Source: Rhynchopus sp. YZ270_cl-10
Lineage: Eukaryota; Euglenozoa; Diplonemea; Diplonemida; Diplonemidae
Assembly (NCBI GenBank): GCA_964035575.1
Contig: OZ037889.1
Coordinates: 868,001-932,000 of the forward strand
Direction: 5' to 3'
DNA length: 64,000 nt
Both the position numbers and the translations under genes were made by a program. Every line of letters starts with the position of its first letter. Position 1 is the stretch's first letter. Below the pieces are notes generated by a model. That model was not told the DNA's origin. It ran no database searches and saw nothing but the letters and a program-made list of their open reading frames with translations. Positions 1-11,091 of this stretch are shown here, in pieces.

Positions 1-193
1 GCTCAAGCTTTGTAACGATGGATACAGAACGTCACACAATAGTGTCAAAATACATCTGTTGAAACAAAACACAACAAAAAAAAACACACATCAACAACCC
101 AGTTCAAGACAAACCAAACATTTTTTTTTAATAAAACCCCGCGATCGATACAGTAAAAAGGGTGAGGGGGGGAGGGAGGGTGGGAGGAGAAAT

Positions 194-267
194 GAAGCTG
201 AAAGTGCAAACAACGACACAACGGACGTTAACACTGAAACCCCGCTGGACGGGGATGAGGGCACTTC
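194..267 (-). repeat. Stem-loop repeat family C, divergent copy
   Basis: The ends AGTGC and GCACT can pair, and an inner CCCC/GGGG stem is present. On the minus strand the hairpin is followed by a long pyrimidine tract. It has the same outer pattern as three closer relatives at about 25.1, 26.8 and 51.9 kb, but its loop is longer and different, so membership is tentative. Confidence 0.4.
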
Positions 268-345
268 ATTGTGTCTCCAATGAGGGAGGGGGAGGGGGCT
301 GGCAGTTTCTTTTTTTGTTTGAAAAAAGAAAGGAAAAAAAAAAAA

Positions 346-397
346 AGTTTGTGGGATGAATCTAAGCATCTCGTGCTTACTGTAGTCTCCTTTTTGT
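346..397. repeat. Short dispersed repeat family D
   Basis: It shares the pattern (C)TAAGC..CTCGTGCT..AGTC.CC followed by T/A-rich sequence with copies near 13.24 and 31.71 kb. Weaker relatives with a GTGC..GTGCAC core lie near 24.99, 28.74, 31.64 and 51.70 kb. Function is unknown; it is a low-copy intergenic repeat. Confidence 0.4.
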
Positions 398-664
398 AAG
401 GTTTTTCCAACCCAAGCCAACCCTTCCGAAATCGCACAGTTTTTTTTTCTTTTTTTCTCTTTTTTTTTGAAAACTTTTGTTCAGTCATAAATAAAGAACG
501 TGGATTTCAAATTCAAACCCTTACTCGGTTTTTTTTGAAATTTCCTCAAAAAAATCCAAAAAAAGCCAAGCGGGGGGTGTACGACCCAGGGCTTACAAGC
601 CGGCTTGTTTGAACAAAGTATGTGGGGGGGGGTCTCAAACCCCCCTTTATTTCCTCCTGCTTTT

Positions 665-710
665 GTTGTATTAGTGTACCCACTAAAAGAATGTGCACTA
701 TACTTTACTA
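665..710. repeat. Hairpin repeat family A, divergent copy
   Basis: This is a degenerate copy of the roughly 55-bp family A repeat, retaining GTTGTATTAGTGTA, TGTGC and CACTATACT. Better copies lie at 4.3, 11.6, 17.7, 30.6 and 53.2 kb. Confidence 0.5.
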
Positions 711-968
711 ATCCCATCTCAAAAAAAAAAAGGCTTTTTTTTGTGTCGGTGAACCCTCCTGAGGATGGCTGTTCACTAAACCTATGCACGGCCCGATATA
801 TTTTCATTTACACGAGAGGGAAATACGTTGTTGAGGGGGGAAGGGGGGGGGATATATTTTTGGTTTTGTTTTGTTTCGTTGTGGGGAAATCATTCTGTCG
901 TTTCGAGGTTCTTACCACGGTAGTACGCGAACTTCTCGTTGTCCTGAAATAAGATGGAAATTTTCAAC

Positions 969-1611
969 CAGGCCCTTAGGGTGGTACTTTTTGCTGGTCA
1001 GCGGACCAGCAACCCTAGGTATTGCTGGTCCGGGTCTAAAAAAAAAAAAATAACAATAGATTTTTTTTGAGATTTTTTTTTGAGAATCCCACCAGAACAG
1101 TCGGGTGTGTCACAGATGCAGAGACCCTGGGGGCTCAAGGGTACACCGTGGGAGACCAGAACGCGCCTCAATTGATCAAACGCCGAAGGAAAAGGAAGCA
1201 TGCAGCATGGCGAAATAAAAAAAGTAGCGTACCGTGCGCCTGCGGCGCAATCTTGCCAACCCACCTTCCTATGACATAGTTTGGCAGTTAAAATGTGCCA
1301 TTTAAGGGATTTTTTTTGAAATGTTGGGTACCGTGGCTTCGCCTGGAACCTTTGGGTGCCATGACCGCCGCTTCTTTTATAGATGTACTGAGGTTACTGA
1401 TAAGAAGGCTGACACCCACTACGGCTTGTGGTTCACCCTCCCCACCCGCCTTGCACGATTTTGTGCATCAGAGGGGAGAAAGCGCGTCACCTCCCTGGCA
1501 GGGAGTCTTTTTTTACCACTGTGTGCTTTTTCACCTGTTTTTTGCATTGACCAGCAAACCGGGTTTGGACCAGCAGTTGGCGGCTACCCCCCCGACCACC
1601 CTAAGGCCCTG
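969..1611. mobile_element. Non-autonomous hAT-type DNA transposon
   Basis: The element starts CAGGCCCTTAGGGTGGT and ends with the inverse complement of CAGGGCCTTAGGGTGGT, one mismatch in 17. It is flanked by a perfect 8-bp direct repeat TTTTCAAC (961-968 and 1612-1619). An 8-bp target duplication with CAGG-type termini is typical of hAT elements. No transposase is visible. Its interior (about 1100-1370) is related, in inverse orientation, to sequence at 40.95-41.30 and 41.76-41.99 kb. A purine-only run follows the right end. Confidence 0.8.
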
Positions 1612-1923
1612 TTTTCAACAAAAAAAAAAAAAAAAAAAAAAAAATTGAAATAATTATTGGCTGTGATGAATATTTGAGTGTGTGAATTCTCTATTTTTTG
1701 TGAATGTCTGCCAGAATCACAAACTCATACGGATTCACACTTTTGCTGTAGGTTCAGTCTAAAATGTTTAATCCATGTTCAGCATCCCTACCTATTTATG
1801 ACAGAAAATTTATGTAAAGATGCGCGACGCTCACGATAAGTCGCCTAAAAGTAGCAAAAAAAATTGTTTGGTTATAGACAACATAAAGTCGTCAGAAAAG
1901 TAGCAAAAAAGAGAGAGAAACGT

Positions 1924-3105
1924 TTATAAGATGAATACCTTGTATCTGTCCTTGAGGAAGTCCTCGACGGGGCCCATGACCTTCTCGAAATGGCGTCTGC
2001 CCATTTTCGCTGTCTTCACTTCACCTTCCGCGATGACATCAGCGCATGTCTTGTGGTTGTTGATGAACTCGAGCTCGCCGATGCAGTCTCCCTCGGAGAA
2101 GTTGCAGACCTCTGTCTCCTCGCCAGCCTCATCACGGCCGAGGACACGCACGGAACCTTCGATGATGATGTGGAAGTGTGTGCCCTCTTCGCCGAAGGAG
2201 ATGATCTTCTCCCCGTCTGCGTACTCTGTGGTCTTCAGGGCGTCCGCGACCTGGAGACGCTCGAAGGAGGTGAGCGCCTCGAGGAAGTCGATGTTCATGA
2301 GGAAGTCTTCGTAGAGGGCACGCTTCTTGATGGACGCCTTGGTCACGATGTAGCGGTAGGTCTGTCTGTCGAGGGACCAGAGGATGAGGTCCTCATCTGC
2401 CTCCAGGGTGTACTGTGCCTCGGCGCTGTACATCAACTCTTCATCACCGATGTAGGATCCGGGTCCCATGGTTGTGGTTGCTTCGTCTTCGGTGTGCGCA
2501 GACGCAACACCTTCCTGGATGAGGTACAGTGTGTCCCCTTCGTCGCCGGCGCTGAAGATGACTTCTCCTGCCTCTTTGTTGTCGTTCTTCATCGCGTTGA
2601 CGATGGTTTTGACTTCAGAGGAGTCGAGATGCTCAAAGAGGTAGTACTGAGAGAGAGAGTCGAACAGCCATTTGGCAGCGTCTGCGTCTTTCTCATGCTC
2701 TGGTGGGGTGTACTCATCGATTTCTTCGAGGTTGATGACCTCAGAAGAGACGGTCTTGCGCCGTGCGGATCTTCCCTTCTTCTGGCTATCGTTATGCCCG
2801 CTTGCATCCAAATGGTCAGCAGCCTGCCCCTCATCATCTCCAAACTCAAACCCCTTCTTCGGTCCCTCGTCATGCTCCTCACGCTCATCGATTGCGTGCT
2901 CCCCGTACTTCTCAATCTCCTTCGACAACTGCTGCAAGTACTCCTCAATATCGTCCACCATCTCCCGCTTGACCTTCACTCCAACATCAACATGCTGGTG
3001 TCCATCGATGCACTGCAGACTCCTCGACAGCAGATCAACCTTGTCTATCCTCGACAGCTTTGCTGTCCGCACCCAATCCAAGATCTGCGAGTCAAGAAGC
3101 GACAT
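1924..3105 (-). CDS. PKAR: PKA regulatory subunit (kinetoplastid-like, cAMP pockets altered)
   Basis: A 393-residue protein that would bind and inhibit the catalytic subunit of protein kinase A. An acidic linker precedes an inhibitor site ARRKTVSS (residues 114-121), with a phosphorylatable Thr where the catalytic subunit would dock. Two cyclic-nucleotide-binding domains follow (about 146-265 and 266-393). Their phosphate-binding cassettes read GDEELMYSAEAQYTL (220-234) and GELEFINNHKTCADV (343-357). In standard PKA-R each cassette carries an Arg that holds the cyclic phosphate; here the aligned positions are Ala and Thr, and the first Glu is Asp. Trypanosomatid PKA-R also lacks these arginines and is activated by purine nucleosides, so nucleoside regulation is the likely reading here. 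A single exon covers the whole family length. The start follows a long pyrimidine tract with AG. Confidence 0.9.
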   Translation of the reverse strand: MSLLDSQILDWVRTAKLSRIDKVDLLSRSLQCIDGHQHVDVGVKVKREMVDDIEEYLQQLSKEIEKYGEHAIDEREEHDEGPKKGFEFGDDEGQAADHLDASGHNDSQKKGRSARRKTVSSEVINLEEIDEYTPPEHEKDADAAKWLFDSLSQYYLFEHLDSSEVKTIVNAMKNDNKEAGEVIFSAGDEGDTLYLIQEGVASAHTEDEATTTMGPGSYIGDEELMYSAEAQYTLEADEDLILWSLDRQTYRYIVTKASIKKRALYEDFLMNIDFLEALTSFERLQVADALKTTEYADGEKIISFGEEGTHFHIIIEGSVRVLGRDEAGEETEVCNFSEGDCIGELEFINNHKTCADVIAEGEVKTAKMGRRHFEKVMGPVEDFLKDRYKVFIL

Positions 3106-3111
3106 TAAAAA

Positions 3112-3182
3112 AAAGCTTTTTCCCTTGGAAAATGAAAATGTGAAAAAGGGGGAAGGGGGGGAAGAAGCGGAAGGGGGGGAAA
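3112..3182 (-). promoter_or_regulatory. Polypyrimidine tract and AG acceptor before the PKA-R gene
   Basis: Read on the minus strand this is about 60 nt of almost pure C/T, then CATTTTCATTTTCCAAG, then the ATG within 20 nt. It has the form of a splice acceptor; because no upstream exon is evident, a spliced-leader acceptor is the more likely reading. Comparable tracts precede most other genes in the window. Confidence 0.55.
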
Positions 3183-3441
3183 TAGAAACTTAACACTCAT
3201 CATACGATAAAACCCCATGAGAGAGGCGGTTGTGGTGAAACGCACACACCTCGACCTGTTTTGGTGAGGAGGTAGCTCTGCAGCGCGGTTCGTCCCCAGA
3301 ACCACAAAGTGTGTTCAAAATGCGTTGTTTCTATTTCCTCCTTCATGAGGTGAGAGAAGAAGAAGGGTGAAAAAATGTCTAGTATTTTTTGTGTTATTTT
3401 AACAGTTGGGGAATCCGCAAAAGGCGCCACAAGAAAAAATC

Positions 3442-4078
3442 CAGGGTATTAGGGTGGTTAAAAAAACTGGTTTTGAAAACCAGTTTTTCCAAAAACTGGT
3501 TTTCAAAAAAAAAAAAAAAACCAGAGAAATCTGGAGGGGAAAAAAAACCGACACTTTTCACCAGGCCTTTCTGTAAATGTCGTCCCCAGATTAGGGCGGA
3601 CTCGATTTTTTTCCCCGCATTTTCCCCCCGCCTGGTAGAACCGTGGTTGAACCACGGGAGTGCCATTTGGGAAATGGCTGTTCCTTGATTTTTTTTTGCC
3701 TGCGGCGCCATTTTTCATTTTGCTCCGCAAAAAAGGGTTCGTTTGAGTGGCTCTGTGGTGTAAAAAACTAGATTTTTACACCGTACCCTCAAAATTTTTC
3801 GCCTGCGGCGCCATTTTATATTATTTTTTTGCCCCGCAAAAAAGAAAATACAGTCCCTCTGTTCCCAATGTCTACCCTGGGTCAGCAGCGCCGAAAAATA
3901 TTTTGAAATCTGGATTCCTGGATAAGACACTGACCCCACCCCCAAAAAACCCGAAAAAGGTGACTGTGTCCGTCAACGGTGGAGGTTTTCGCCAGAAACA
4001 CTAGTTTTTGCCGCCCAGGAGAGAAAACCAGAAAAACCAGTTTTTTCCGGGATTTTGGATTTTCACCCTAATACCCTG
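3442..4078. mobile_element. Non-autonomous hAT-like element
   Basis: Inverted ends CAGGGTATTAGGGTG match over 15 bp. The direct repeat AAAAATC flanks both ends (3435-3441, 4079-4085); the left side has one more A, so an original 8-bp duplication is plausible. Inside are two copies of the hairpin core GCCTGCGGCGCC and a segment clearly homologous to the hAT element at 25.45-25.94 kb (about 3690-3960 against 25617-25880). There is no transposase. CTGGTTTT-type inverted motifs follow the left end. Confidence 0.7.
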
Positions 4079-4290
4079 AAAAATCAGAACTTCAAAAAAA
4101 ATAAAGGGAAAAAAAAAATAATAGAAAAAGAAAAAGAAAAACACACACAACATACGACAGATAAGTTGCACTCCACTCCCAAAGACCCCTCCCCATTTTT
4201 TTGTTTTTCTTTCATGTTCTGTATGGTACAGTACACAGGATACGTTTTAACGTTTAGGGCGACTCTCTTCGGAGTCCTTTTCTTTTCTTT

Positions 4291-4350
4291 TTGAAAACTT
4301 GGTTGTATTAGTGTAGCCACCCTAGAGTGTGCTCCACTATACTAAACACT
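4291..4350. repeat. Hairpin repeat family A
   Basis: TTGAAAACTTGGTTGTATT is followed by a hairpin in which TAGTGTAG pairs with CTATACTA (one G-U) around a 20-nt loop. It is nearly identical to the copy at 17.70 kb. The minus strand has a tRNA A-box-like TAGTATAGTGG but no B box. Confidence 0.75.
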
Positions 4351-5897
4351 TTTTTTTGTTTTTGTTTTTTTTTTCGCTGTGTCGACAATCGCCTAAGCAC
4401 CCCGCCTTAGTGGTACGAGGGTCTGTACACGCAATGGTATCCACCTCTCCGACGCGTTCTGTACACAAAGGCCGCCCAAAGGCTAATGAATGCTTTTTTT
4501 TTTCGGAAAAAAAAAAATTCTCAAGTCTTCGAAAGGGAGAAAACAACCCCTCCCAGATATATCTATACAGGTGTACGAAGCTCCAAACCCACGTTCCGTT
4601 TTTTTTTTTTTTGTTCATTCTTACTGTTGGTGGTATTGCAGTGTTTACTTATTTTTTTTATCCCGTTTCCTGTGCAAAGCCCCACTTTTATATTGACAGC
4701 ATAGAGTCACAACCTGTGACCACGGCCTGGCTTTAACAGTGTGTCCTGAGATTTTGTATATTTTGTTGAAGGTTGTAAATATCCCACGACAGAGTAAAAA
4801 GGCCAGGGTACAAGGGAAGTGTTGCTATAGGTTCTATTGAAGACAACTTCTTATGTTTTATTGCTAAATTTTTGTTTTTTTGTTGTTTTTTTTTTGTTTT
4901 TGGTTTTTTTTGTTTGCTTTTTTCCACCTACTTGATCGTACCTACAACCCCAATTATTCATTTTATTTTATTTTTTGGGAAAGATTGACTGAACCCCCCC
5001 ACCCAAAACAGGGTAAATCTCTATGTTGAGACATCTCCTCCGGATCTCGTTAAAACAAGAATTTGCAGCCTTGACGCAGGCTATATTTTAAAAGCACTTG
5101 ACCGATACAGATACTCTTCTAGTGCAGTTACACACACCCCGGGAAACGTTCCGCCCGAAGGAACTCCCCACATCACTTAAAATGAGCAAGGTTGGTTGGC
5201 ACAACCCTTTTCGTGCCACCACCACGTAGGGTAACAAGCCCTGAGATGATGAAGCGTAGAGAACACATCACACCTAACTGCGGGCAACCTTCCCCCTCTC
5301 CCCTTCTTAATGCTCACTGTGGTCGTGACTTTTTAATGAAAACTTTTTTTTAGGACATTACGTCCCCTCGTCTCCCCTCGACTAGTATCCTTTACCCAGT
5401 TTTTTTAATTATTTATTCCAAAATGCGATGGTTATTTGCTAATTAAAGACGTTCCCACCCCCCACCCTGATCGGGTCTTTCCTCTTAAGCGCATTCCTTT
5501 TCCCCCGCAAAATGTGGTCCTTCCCCTCTTGCTTGCTTTGTCTTTGCCGGACGCAGAAGACCCCATACCCAAGGATGCGTTCTACCCCTCCCTCATCTGC
5601 CTTATATTAACACTGTTTCCAAACAAAAAAAATTGTGTGAGTTTTAGGCAAAATGCTATGAAGACACCATTTTGCTGATTTCTTCATTTTTCCCGCTGGA
5701 CCTGACCTCCGCTGGATCCACCATGTTTTTACTCGATTACATTAGTGGAGTAGAAATTGTTTTGCCAAAAAAAACACAAAAAAAATGAAAACAGTGTACA
5801 AAAAAAACAGAGTGAGCATGACCCTTTTTTTCTTGTTTTTTTTTTTTAATTTTATTTGTTTTCGTTTTTCTTTTGCGATGCCCTCGTTGTATTTTCA
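4351..5897. other. Non-coding stretch, no gene seen
   Basis: A/T-rich with poly-A and poly-T runs. The only recognisable item is one copy of repeat family F at 5708-5752. Open frames here are short, lack family similarity and do not carry splice signals. Confidence 0.6.
5708..5752. repeat. Short repeat family F, copy 1
   Basis: Consensus TCCGCTGRRTYCACCAT, then RTTTTTRCTCGATT, then ATTAGTGGAGTA. The second copy is at 10703-10746. Two copies only, about 80% alike by eye. Confidence 0.55.
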
Positions 5898-8603
5898 CTA
5901 GATGCGCTGGCCGTGTACAAGGTAACGGCCGATCGCCTGAGCGCTGGGATTCACAAACCCATCGAGCCAGGTGTCCCTGAAGGCACCTCTCACAAAGAAG
6001 GCACGGTGGTTGCTGATCCTCCTCCCAAGGTTGAGGGGAGAGCCGTTTGCACCTGAGTGATCAGCGTCCTGTTTGGATGTGTTATTTGATGAGAAAAAAT
6101 AAATCCCCAAAAATAAGTTTGGATTTTGAAGGAATTTGACACCCTTTTTGGACGCCAAATACCCTTGGTCAAGCAAAATAATTGGCACAATTGCGTGCGA
6201 GGGCTCGGACACAGCAGAGACCGTTTCCTGCATGAATCGGTGTTACTTAAGGGAAAACATTGAAAGACGTGAATATGCCTCTGTGCACATCCAAAAAAAA
6301 TGCCCTATGATGTTGAGAATATTTTGGAATTGCCAATGTCTATACTCAATGTTGGTCGAAGCCTTTCTAGTGATGAGGAAAAAAAGGAGCTTGTATGAAT
6401 AAAGAACGAGGTCAGTGCAATATTCACGGTTGCCAAGACCTGCCCAAAAGACACCGTGCACATACCTCATAAGGATCTTCAATGCAGACGAAGTAGCGGA
6501 CGCTGTTGGCACGGTCCACGACAATCTCTTTGTCATGTGTCCAGTTCATGCTTTCCTTTGTCTTGACCTGGACGCAGGGGTCTTGATTTAAGGAGACTAC
6601 GGTTTTGTCCCAGTCAAAGTCTAATGTATAAAACTTGAAGAAGCCGTAGATGTAGAAGAAGGCCTTGTCGATGGCCTCGTCGGAGATGCCGCCTGTGGGG
6701 TCGTCGATGGTTGGGAGTGCTGGAAGGTCTGTGTAGTCTCCGATTGTGTTCGGGTCGACGTACGACGCCTGCTTTGTGCACAGCAGGTAGTATATGTACA
6801 TGATCATCAGCGAGTACGACGAGAGCAGGCCTGTGCGTGGGTCGTTCACCCCCGACTGCTTCGACCACACCTTGATCGTCACTGCAGCCAGCTTGATAGG
6901 ACTCGACACAAAGTATCTTCTGATGAGCGCCGAATTTCGCACACCAAAGTATTTGAGGGAGATGTCCCAATGCGTTTTGAAGGCGCTGGGAACACCCACG
7001 ACGGCTGCGCTGGGGTGCTTGAGGCGGTATACGAGAGCCTCGGCAGAGGTGGGGAGGTTGAGGCGGAACTGCGATTGTTTGCTCTGCGGGTGGACGTCCC
7101 ATGCAGCGCTGGACCCGGGGGGAGCGTTCTTCTCCAAGACGGCTGCCTCCTCGCGTGTGAGGCCGTGCCATCTGACGGCGCCTGCTCGCTCTTCCTCCTC
7201 CTGGTCTCGAAGGGGTACGTACTGATACGGGGTGTGCCCAATGATGGGTACACGGGTCTTCGTCACCTTCTTCAAAAAATTCTCCGGCGGTTGCTTGTGC
7301 ACGCCCCTCGCCTTGTCTCCGGCAGACACCCCTCCCCACGGAAGGTCCTCACAACGCACAAAGAGCTCCCACAACGTTTCTATCACAAACACATCCGAAA
7401 TGTTCTTGCTATCTGAGTCCAGTCGCAGCGCCATGTCAATATCGCTCGCCTGCTCCGACGCACCAGTGGTAGTGCTCCCAAAGAGAAACACTGTCGCATC
7501 AGGGAAGATGAACTTGATCATGCTCTCAATCTGCCGGTAAGCGTCTATCTTCATTGCGCTCGTCTGCTGATCCTCCATCCGTGGGATAATTTCGAGACGC
7601 TGGGGAAAAAATAATAATTTCGATAATAGAAGTGATATAGGTTTGGCAAAGAAAAGAGACAGCGGACGTTAATAAGAGTAAAATTTAACATTTGCGTTTC
7701 TTGGTTGCGTGCATTCTTTCGACGCAGTGGGAGGAGGGAGGAGGAGGGCAAAAGACATACCAATAAACGTGCCCAGTCACTCTTCGCCTCCTGCACGCGA
7801 TCGCTTGTGGGTGCCCGTGCCAGAATGGACGTTTCTAGTGCCTGTTTCAAAAAAATGAAAAATTACAGTAAAAGCCTCACGAACTTAGCCGCCTTAATGG
7901 GGAACACTACACTCAATGGAAAAAAATAAAGAGTAGTTGAAACGTGCCAAAAAACGCATCTCAGTCGAGCTAATATCATCTTCCTTCAAAAGATGATCAT
8001 TACTATTGTTAGACCTTTTTTTCCCTTCAACTACACTTCTCACAATTGAATACCCCGCCTCATTACGGCTCCGTCAGTTCAACCCCCCCATCCCCACATT
8101 TTTGCTTCAAATACTTCTATTTGTCTAACTATATTACATACAATAGTGTCTTCTATCTCCCGTTCGTGTCGGGAGTTCATATGCGCCTCACGCGCTTCGG
8201 GGAGGTGGAACTGCATGCCGCAGAAGTCGCATGCAGGGTCACCTGACCCACGATGGCGGTTGTAGGTGGGGACACGTTTGTGCAGGACCTCTAGGGTGTG
8301 TTCGTTGTGGAGGGCCACGTGCACCTGACACTCGGGGCATTTGTAGCTGTGTGGATACGACTCGATCACAACGCCCGCCTTCTCATTGCACGCCGGACAG
8401 TAAAACTCCGTGGCCCCCACCGCCCCCTCCTCCCCCCCGTTGAACAAATCCCAAGGGTCGATACCTCTTTCCTCCAAACACAATAAACGATACGACACGC
8501 TAGACTGCTGCCCAGACCGCACCACCTTGCCAATCTGCCGGTGCCCCATCTCAGGGAAAAACTGTAGGGCAGACCCCACCCGAGCTTTCTCTAACTCATC
8601 CAT
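5898..8603 (-). CDS. RET-type terminal uridylyltransferase with N-terminal zinc fingers (4 exons)
   Basis: Adds uridines to RNA 3' ends; kinetoplastid relatives (RET1, RET2) serve mitochondrial RNA processing and editing. I join exons 8142-8603, 7761-7841, 6466-7599 and 5898-6068: 615 residues, all junctions phase 0, with donors GTATGT at each intron and CAG acceptors. Exon 1 carries a zinc ribbon (C69, C72, C89, C92) and a C2H2 finger (C125, C128, H141, H146). The catalytic domain has FGSTTTG (about 221-227), the metal-binding SDID (D234, D236) and a third Asp in WDIS (about 393). The base-binding SSYS motif and the C-terminal IEDPYED, which is split by the last intron, are present. NLGRR follows in exon 4. 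RET1 is known for a zinc finger before the catalytic core, while IEDPYED and the central region resemble RET2. The start follows TTTTTGTAG. Exon joins are inferred. Confidence 0.85.
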
Positions 8604-9764
8604 GTTTGACTCTCAATAATACTACAAAAACAAAAAAACAAAAGGGAAGCAAATAGCTATCGATCCGGTAAAACGCACAAAGACCCTAATAAAGGCAGAG
8701 AGAAGGACTAAAAGACAAGGTACGAAGGTTCGCAATTTGTGTTGGGAGGGGGGAAGGGGAGAAGGGGGGGGTGGGGAGGGTGGGGGGAGCTCGATATTAT
8801 AGATCACGCATCCACCCCCGTGGTAAGGTAAGGGAAGTGTTTCCTTGGTTTAAAACAAAAAAGGAAAGGAGTGTGTGTGTGTGGGGAGGGAGGCTGTGAA
8901 AAGGGTGTATCTGTGTACAGAGCTGTGAGGTATGGTGATGGGGAAAAAGATAAAAAAAAAGAAGGCAAAACGTATTGCGAACAGCTGTTCAGCAGGGTTT
9001 AAAAAAAAACGGCATTTCAGAGCAGGAAAATAATGCTACTCTGGAAAGAAAGGGTAGGGGGACAAAAAAAAAAAGCAAATAATTTTGCTGAGATGGAGCA
9101 AAGGATGTTGAGAAGCAGATGTCTCTTGCTTGCTTTACCTGTCTAGCGTAGAGAGTATTGGACAGAAAAATCGTAAGTAAGGAAAATATGAAGTGGACTT
9201 CGGATGGATTATGGATGGATTATGGAAAACTGTTTATCAGCTGTCTTTTTTTGGAGGGGAGAAGAGGTGGAAGAATAGAAAAAAAAGCGAATAAAAAAAA
9301 GAACGGCCCCAGTGGAGCGCTATCTTTTAAAGGAAATTTGTAAAGATGAGATATACCTCGCTCGTGTAAACACATCTTAGAAGTTACATTGAAAGTTGAA
9401 AACCCTTGGATATGGCGCACAAAAGACACTAACCCCAAAAAAAAATGTGGAGTAAGAAACAACCTGTAGATATCTTCTTCTTATTGTCGCTTTGCTTTCC
9501 GCCTAACTGTCGCTTCTCTGAGGGGCGATCAGAACAGCCCACTCCTGGAAAGGTGTGTCTGTTTTGTTCGGATGAACCCCCTCCAGAGCAGGCTTCACGG
9601 TAACTCAGTCCCAACCGCCAAATTTTCGGGAACGATGAGGACGATGGTTCGCAGTGAGGCTTGCTCCAAGAGGTGAGATAAAAGTAATATCGAAAAGTGC
9701 TGACAACGTTTAGTGACAAAAAAAAAAAATCAGGGCACAGTGTAAAAAGAGGAACATAAAAAAA
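8604..9764. other. Non-coding stretch with one weak open frame
   Basis: Mostly G/A-rich simple sequence on the plus strand. A minus-strand frame at 9429-9719 (96 codons) has mixed composition and ends near a possible donor (CTACAG followed by GTTGTT), but I recognise nothing in it and do not call it a gene. Confidence 0.5.
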
Positions 9765-10869
9765 TCAAGTCATCCCCTGTTTTGTCATCACCTCAGCATA
9801 CCGGGCCTCTGCGGAGGAGCTCTTGAAGAACTGAAAAAAGGAAAAAAGCAGTTGAAAGCTAAAATGCAGCTCGGTCGAGCTCATGCAAAGGGTGGGATGT
9901 GAGTGGTCCGGAAAAAAAATACAAAAGAATCGGGGGGAAACCCCATAAGCCTCTCTGTGTTTAAACCACCTAAAAAAACTGCGAGAACCCAACAAGAATT
10001 CACACAAAAAAATTCACCTAATCCTTTTGGAATGAACCGCCCTCTTGATCAACAATCTGATATCTCAAAATAATTGAAAAAATACAAAAATATACCTTCT
10101 GGTCCGGTGGGACGCCTTCTTCTGCACCGGGGCGTCTGTCGCTCCAACCGTATGAGAGTGAGGAGGTAACTGGCGCACTCCACTTCTGCTGTGGGTTGTA
10201 CGACCCACGAGAGTGCTTTCCTAGACCTGCCCGGAAGGCCTCGCCAGAGGAGTGCTCTGTTGTGGTCTTTCGTGTCGACTCCATCGACTGCAGCTTCAGC
10301 TGGCGTAGCGGGGTCTTCTCTGGGTACAGCTCGGCTAGGTTGAGCTCGTTCTTCGTCCACCCTACCTGCTGCAGCTCCAACGGTTGTTCTTCTTTAGGGG
10401 TCACAGCCGCAATGCTTTGGTTGAAGGAATTCGGCTCCTTGTCGTGGTACTGCAGGGAGGAGTAGGGGAGTAGGGAGGGTTGAAGACATAATTATAAAAG
10501 GAAGGAGAGAAGCTCGACTTGACGTTTCTGCGTTCCGGGCTTCCAACACAAAAAAAAAATCTCAATTTTTTTTTTCGCGATTTTTAACTTAGCACTGCAT
10601 GTGCTTAGAAAACCCGAATTTTTTTACCCTTGAAAATTGCATTTGAGGAACTCACAATGCGTCAAAACGAAAAGGTCGTTTTTGGCACTTTTAAAACCGG
10701 GCTCCGCTGAGTTCACCATATTTTTGCTCGATTTATTTAGTGGAGTAACTAATTAGTAACCGTATTCGCGGACAAAAACTCGGGACGAGGTGTAAAAAAC
10801 AATGGTAAAAAATCCACAAACCTGAAAGACGCTCTGAGGTCCGGTGTACGTTAACCCAAGAAAGGCCAT
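9765..10869 (-). CDS. Small three-exon protein of unknown function
   Basis: Exons 10822-10869, 10096-10449 and 9765-9830 join in phase 0 to give 155 residues, starting MAFLGLTYTG and ending VMTKQGMT. Donors are GTTTGT and GTATAT; acceptors are CTGCAG and TTTTTTCAG behind pyrimidine tracts. The protein is hydrophilic, with no signal peptide or membrane segment. A YGW..R motif and many scattered Tyr, Pro and Gln residues are faintly like small axonemal microtubule inner proteins; this is a guess only. The second intron could instead be a 39-nt intron leading to a shorter end IVDQEGGSFQKD; I prefer the longer splice because the final exon is codon-like and has a strong acceptor. Confidence 0.6.
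10703..10746. repeat. Short repeat family F, copy 2
   Basis: It matches the copy at 5708-5752 and lies just 5' (on the coding strand, inside intron 1) of the small three-exon gene or its flank. Confidence 0.55.
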
Positions 10870-11091
10870 TGTGTTTCTATTGTATTCGTTTCTTCTTCTT
10901 TAGATCTGCATTTTTTTTGCGGTGTTTTTTGTTTTATTGCTTCATCATTATCGCATATTGGATTCAAAACAAAATTTCCTTTTTATTTTTTTACTCTACA
11001 ACTCTATGTACATTTTGAGGGCAATACTTTCCTCTCATTTTTTTCCCTTACACGCTAATCATCACAAAGTTTACTTTTTCCCCCCTTTTTT

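Noticed and set aside
1990-3108. Long plus-strand open frame opposite the PKA-R gene
   Set aside because: It is the mirror of the real gene in another frame; it has no domain and arises from the codon bias of the coding strand.
4303-4350. Family A as a tRNA gene
   Set aside because: The minus strand has an A-box-like TAGTATAGTGG but there is no B box, anticodon arm or acceptor stem closing the molecule.
10057-10095. 39-nt introns in the small three-exon gene, the 599-codon gene and possibly the TUTase
   Set aside because: Each has GT..AG ends and length 39, but each is a multiple of three with open reading through it, and longer alternatives with better acceptors exist. Needs transcripts; I did not use them.
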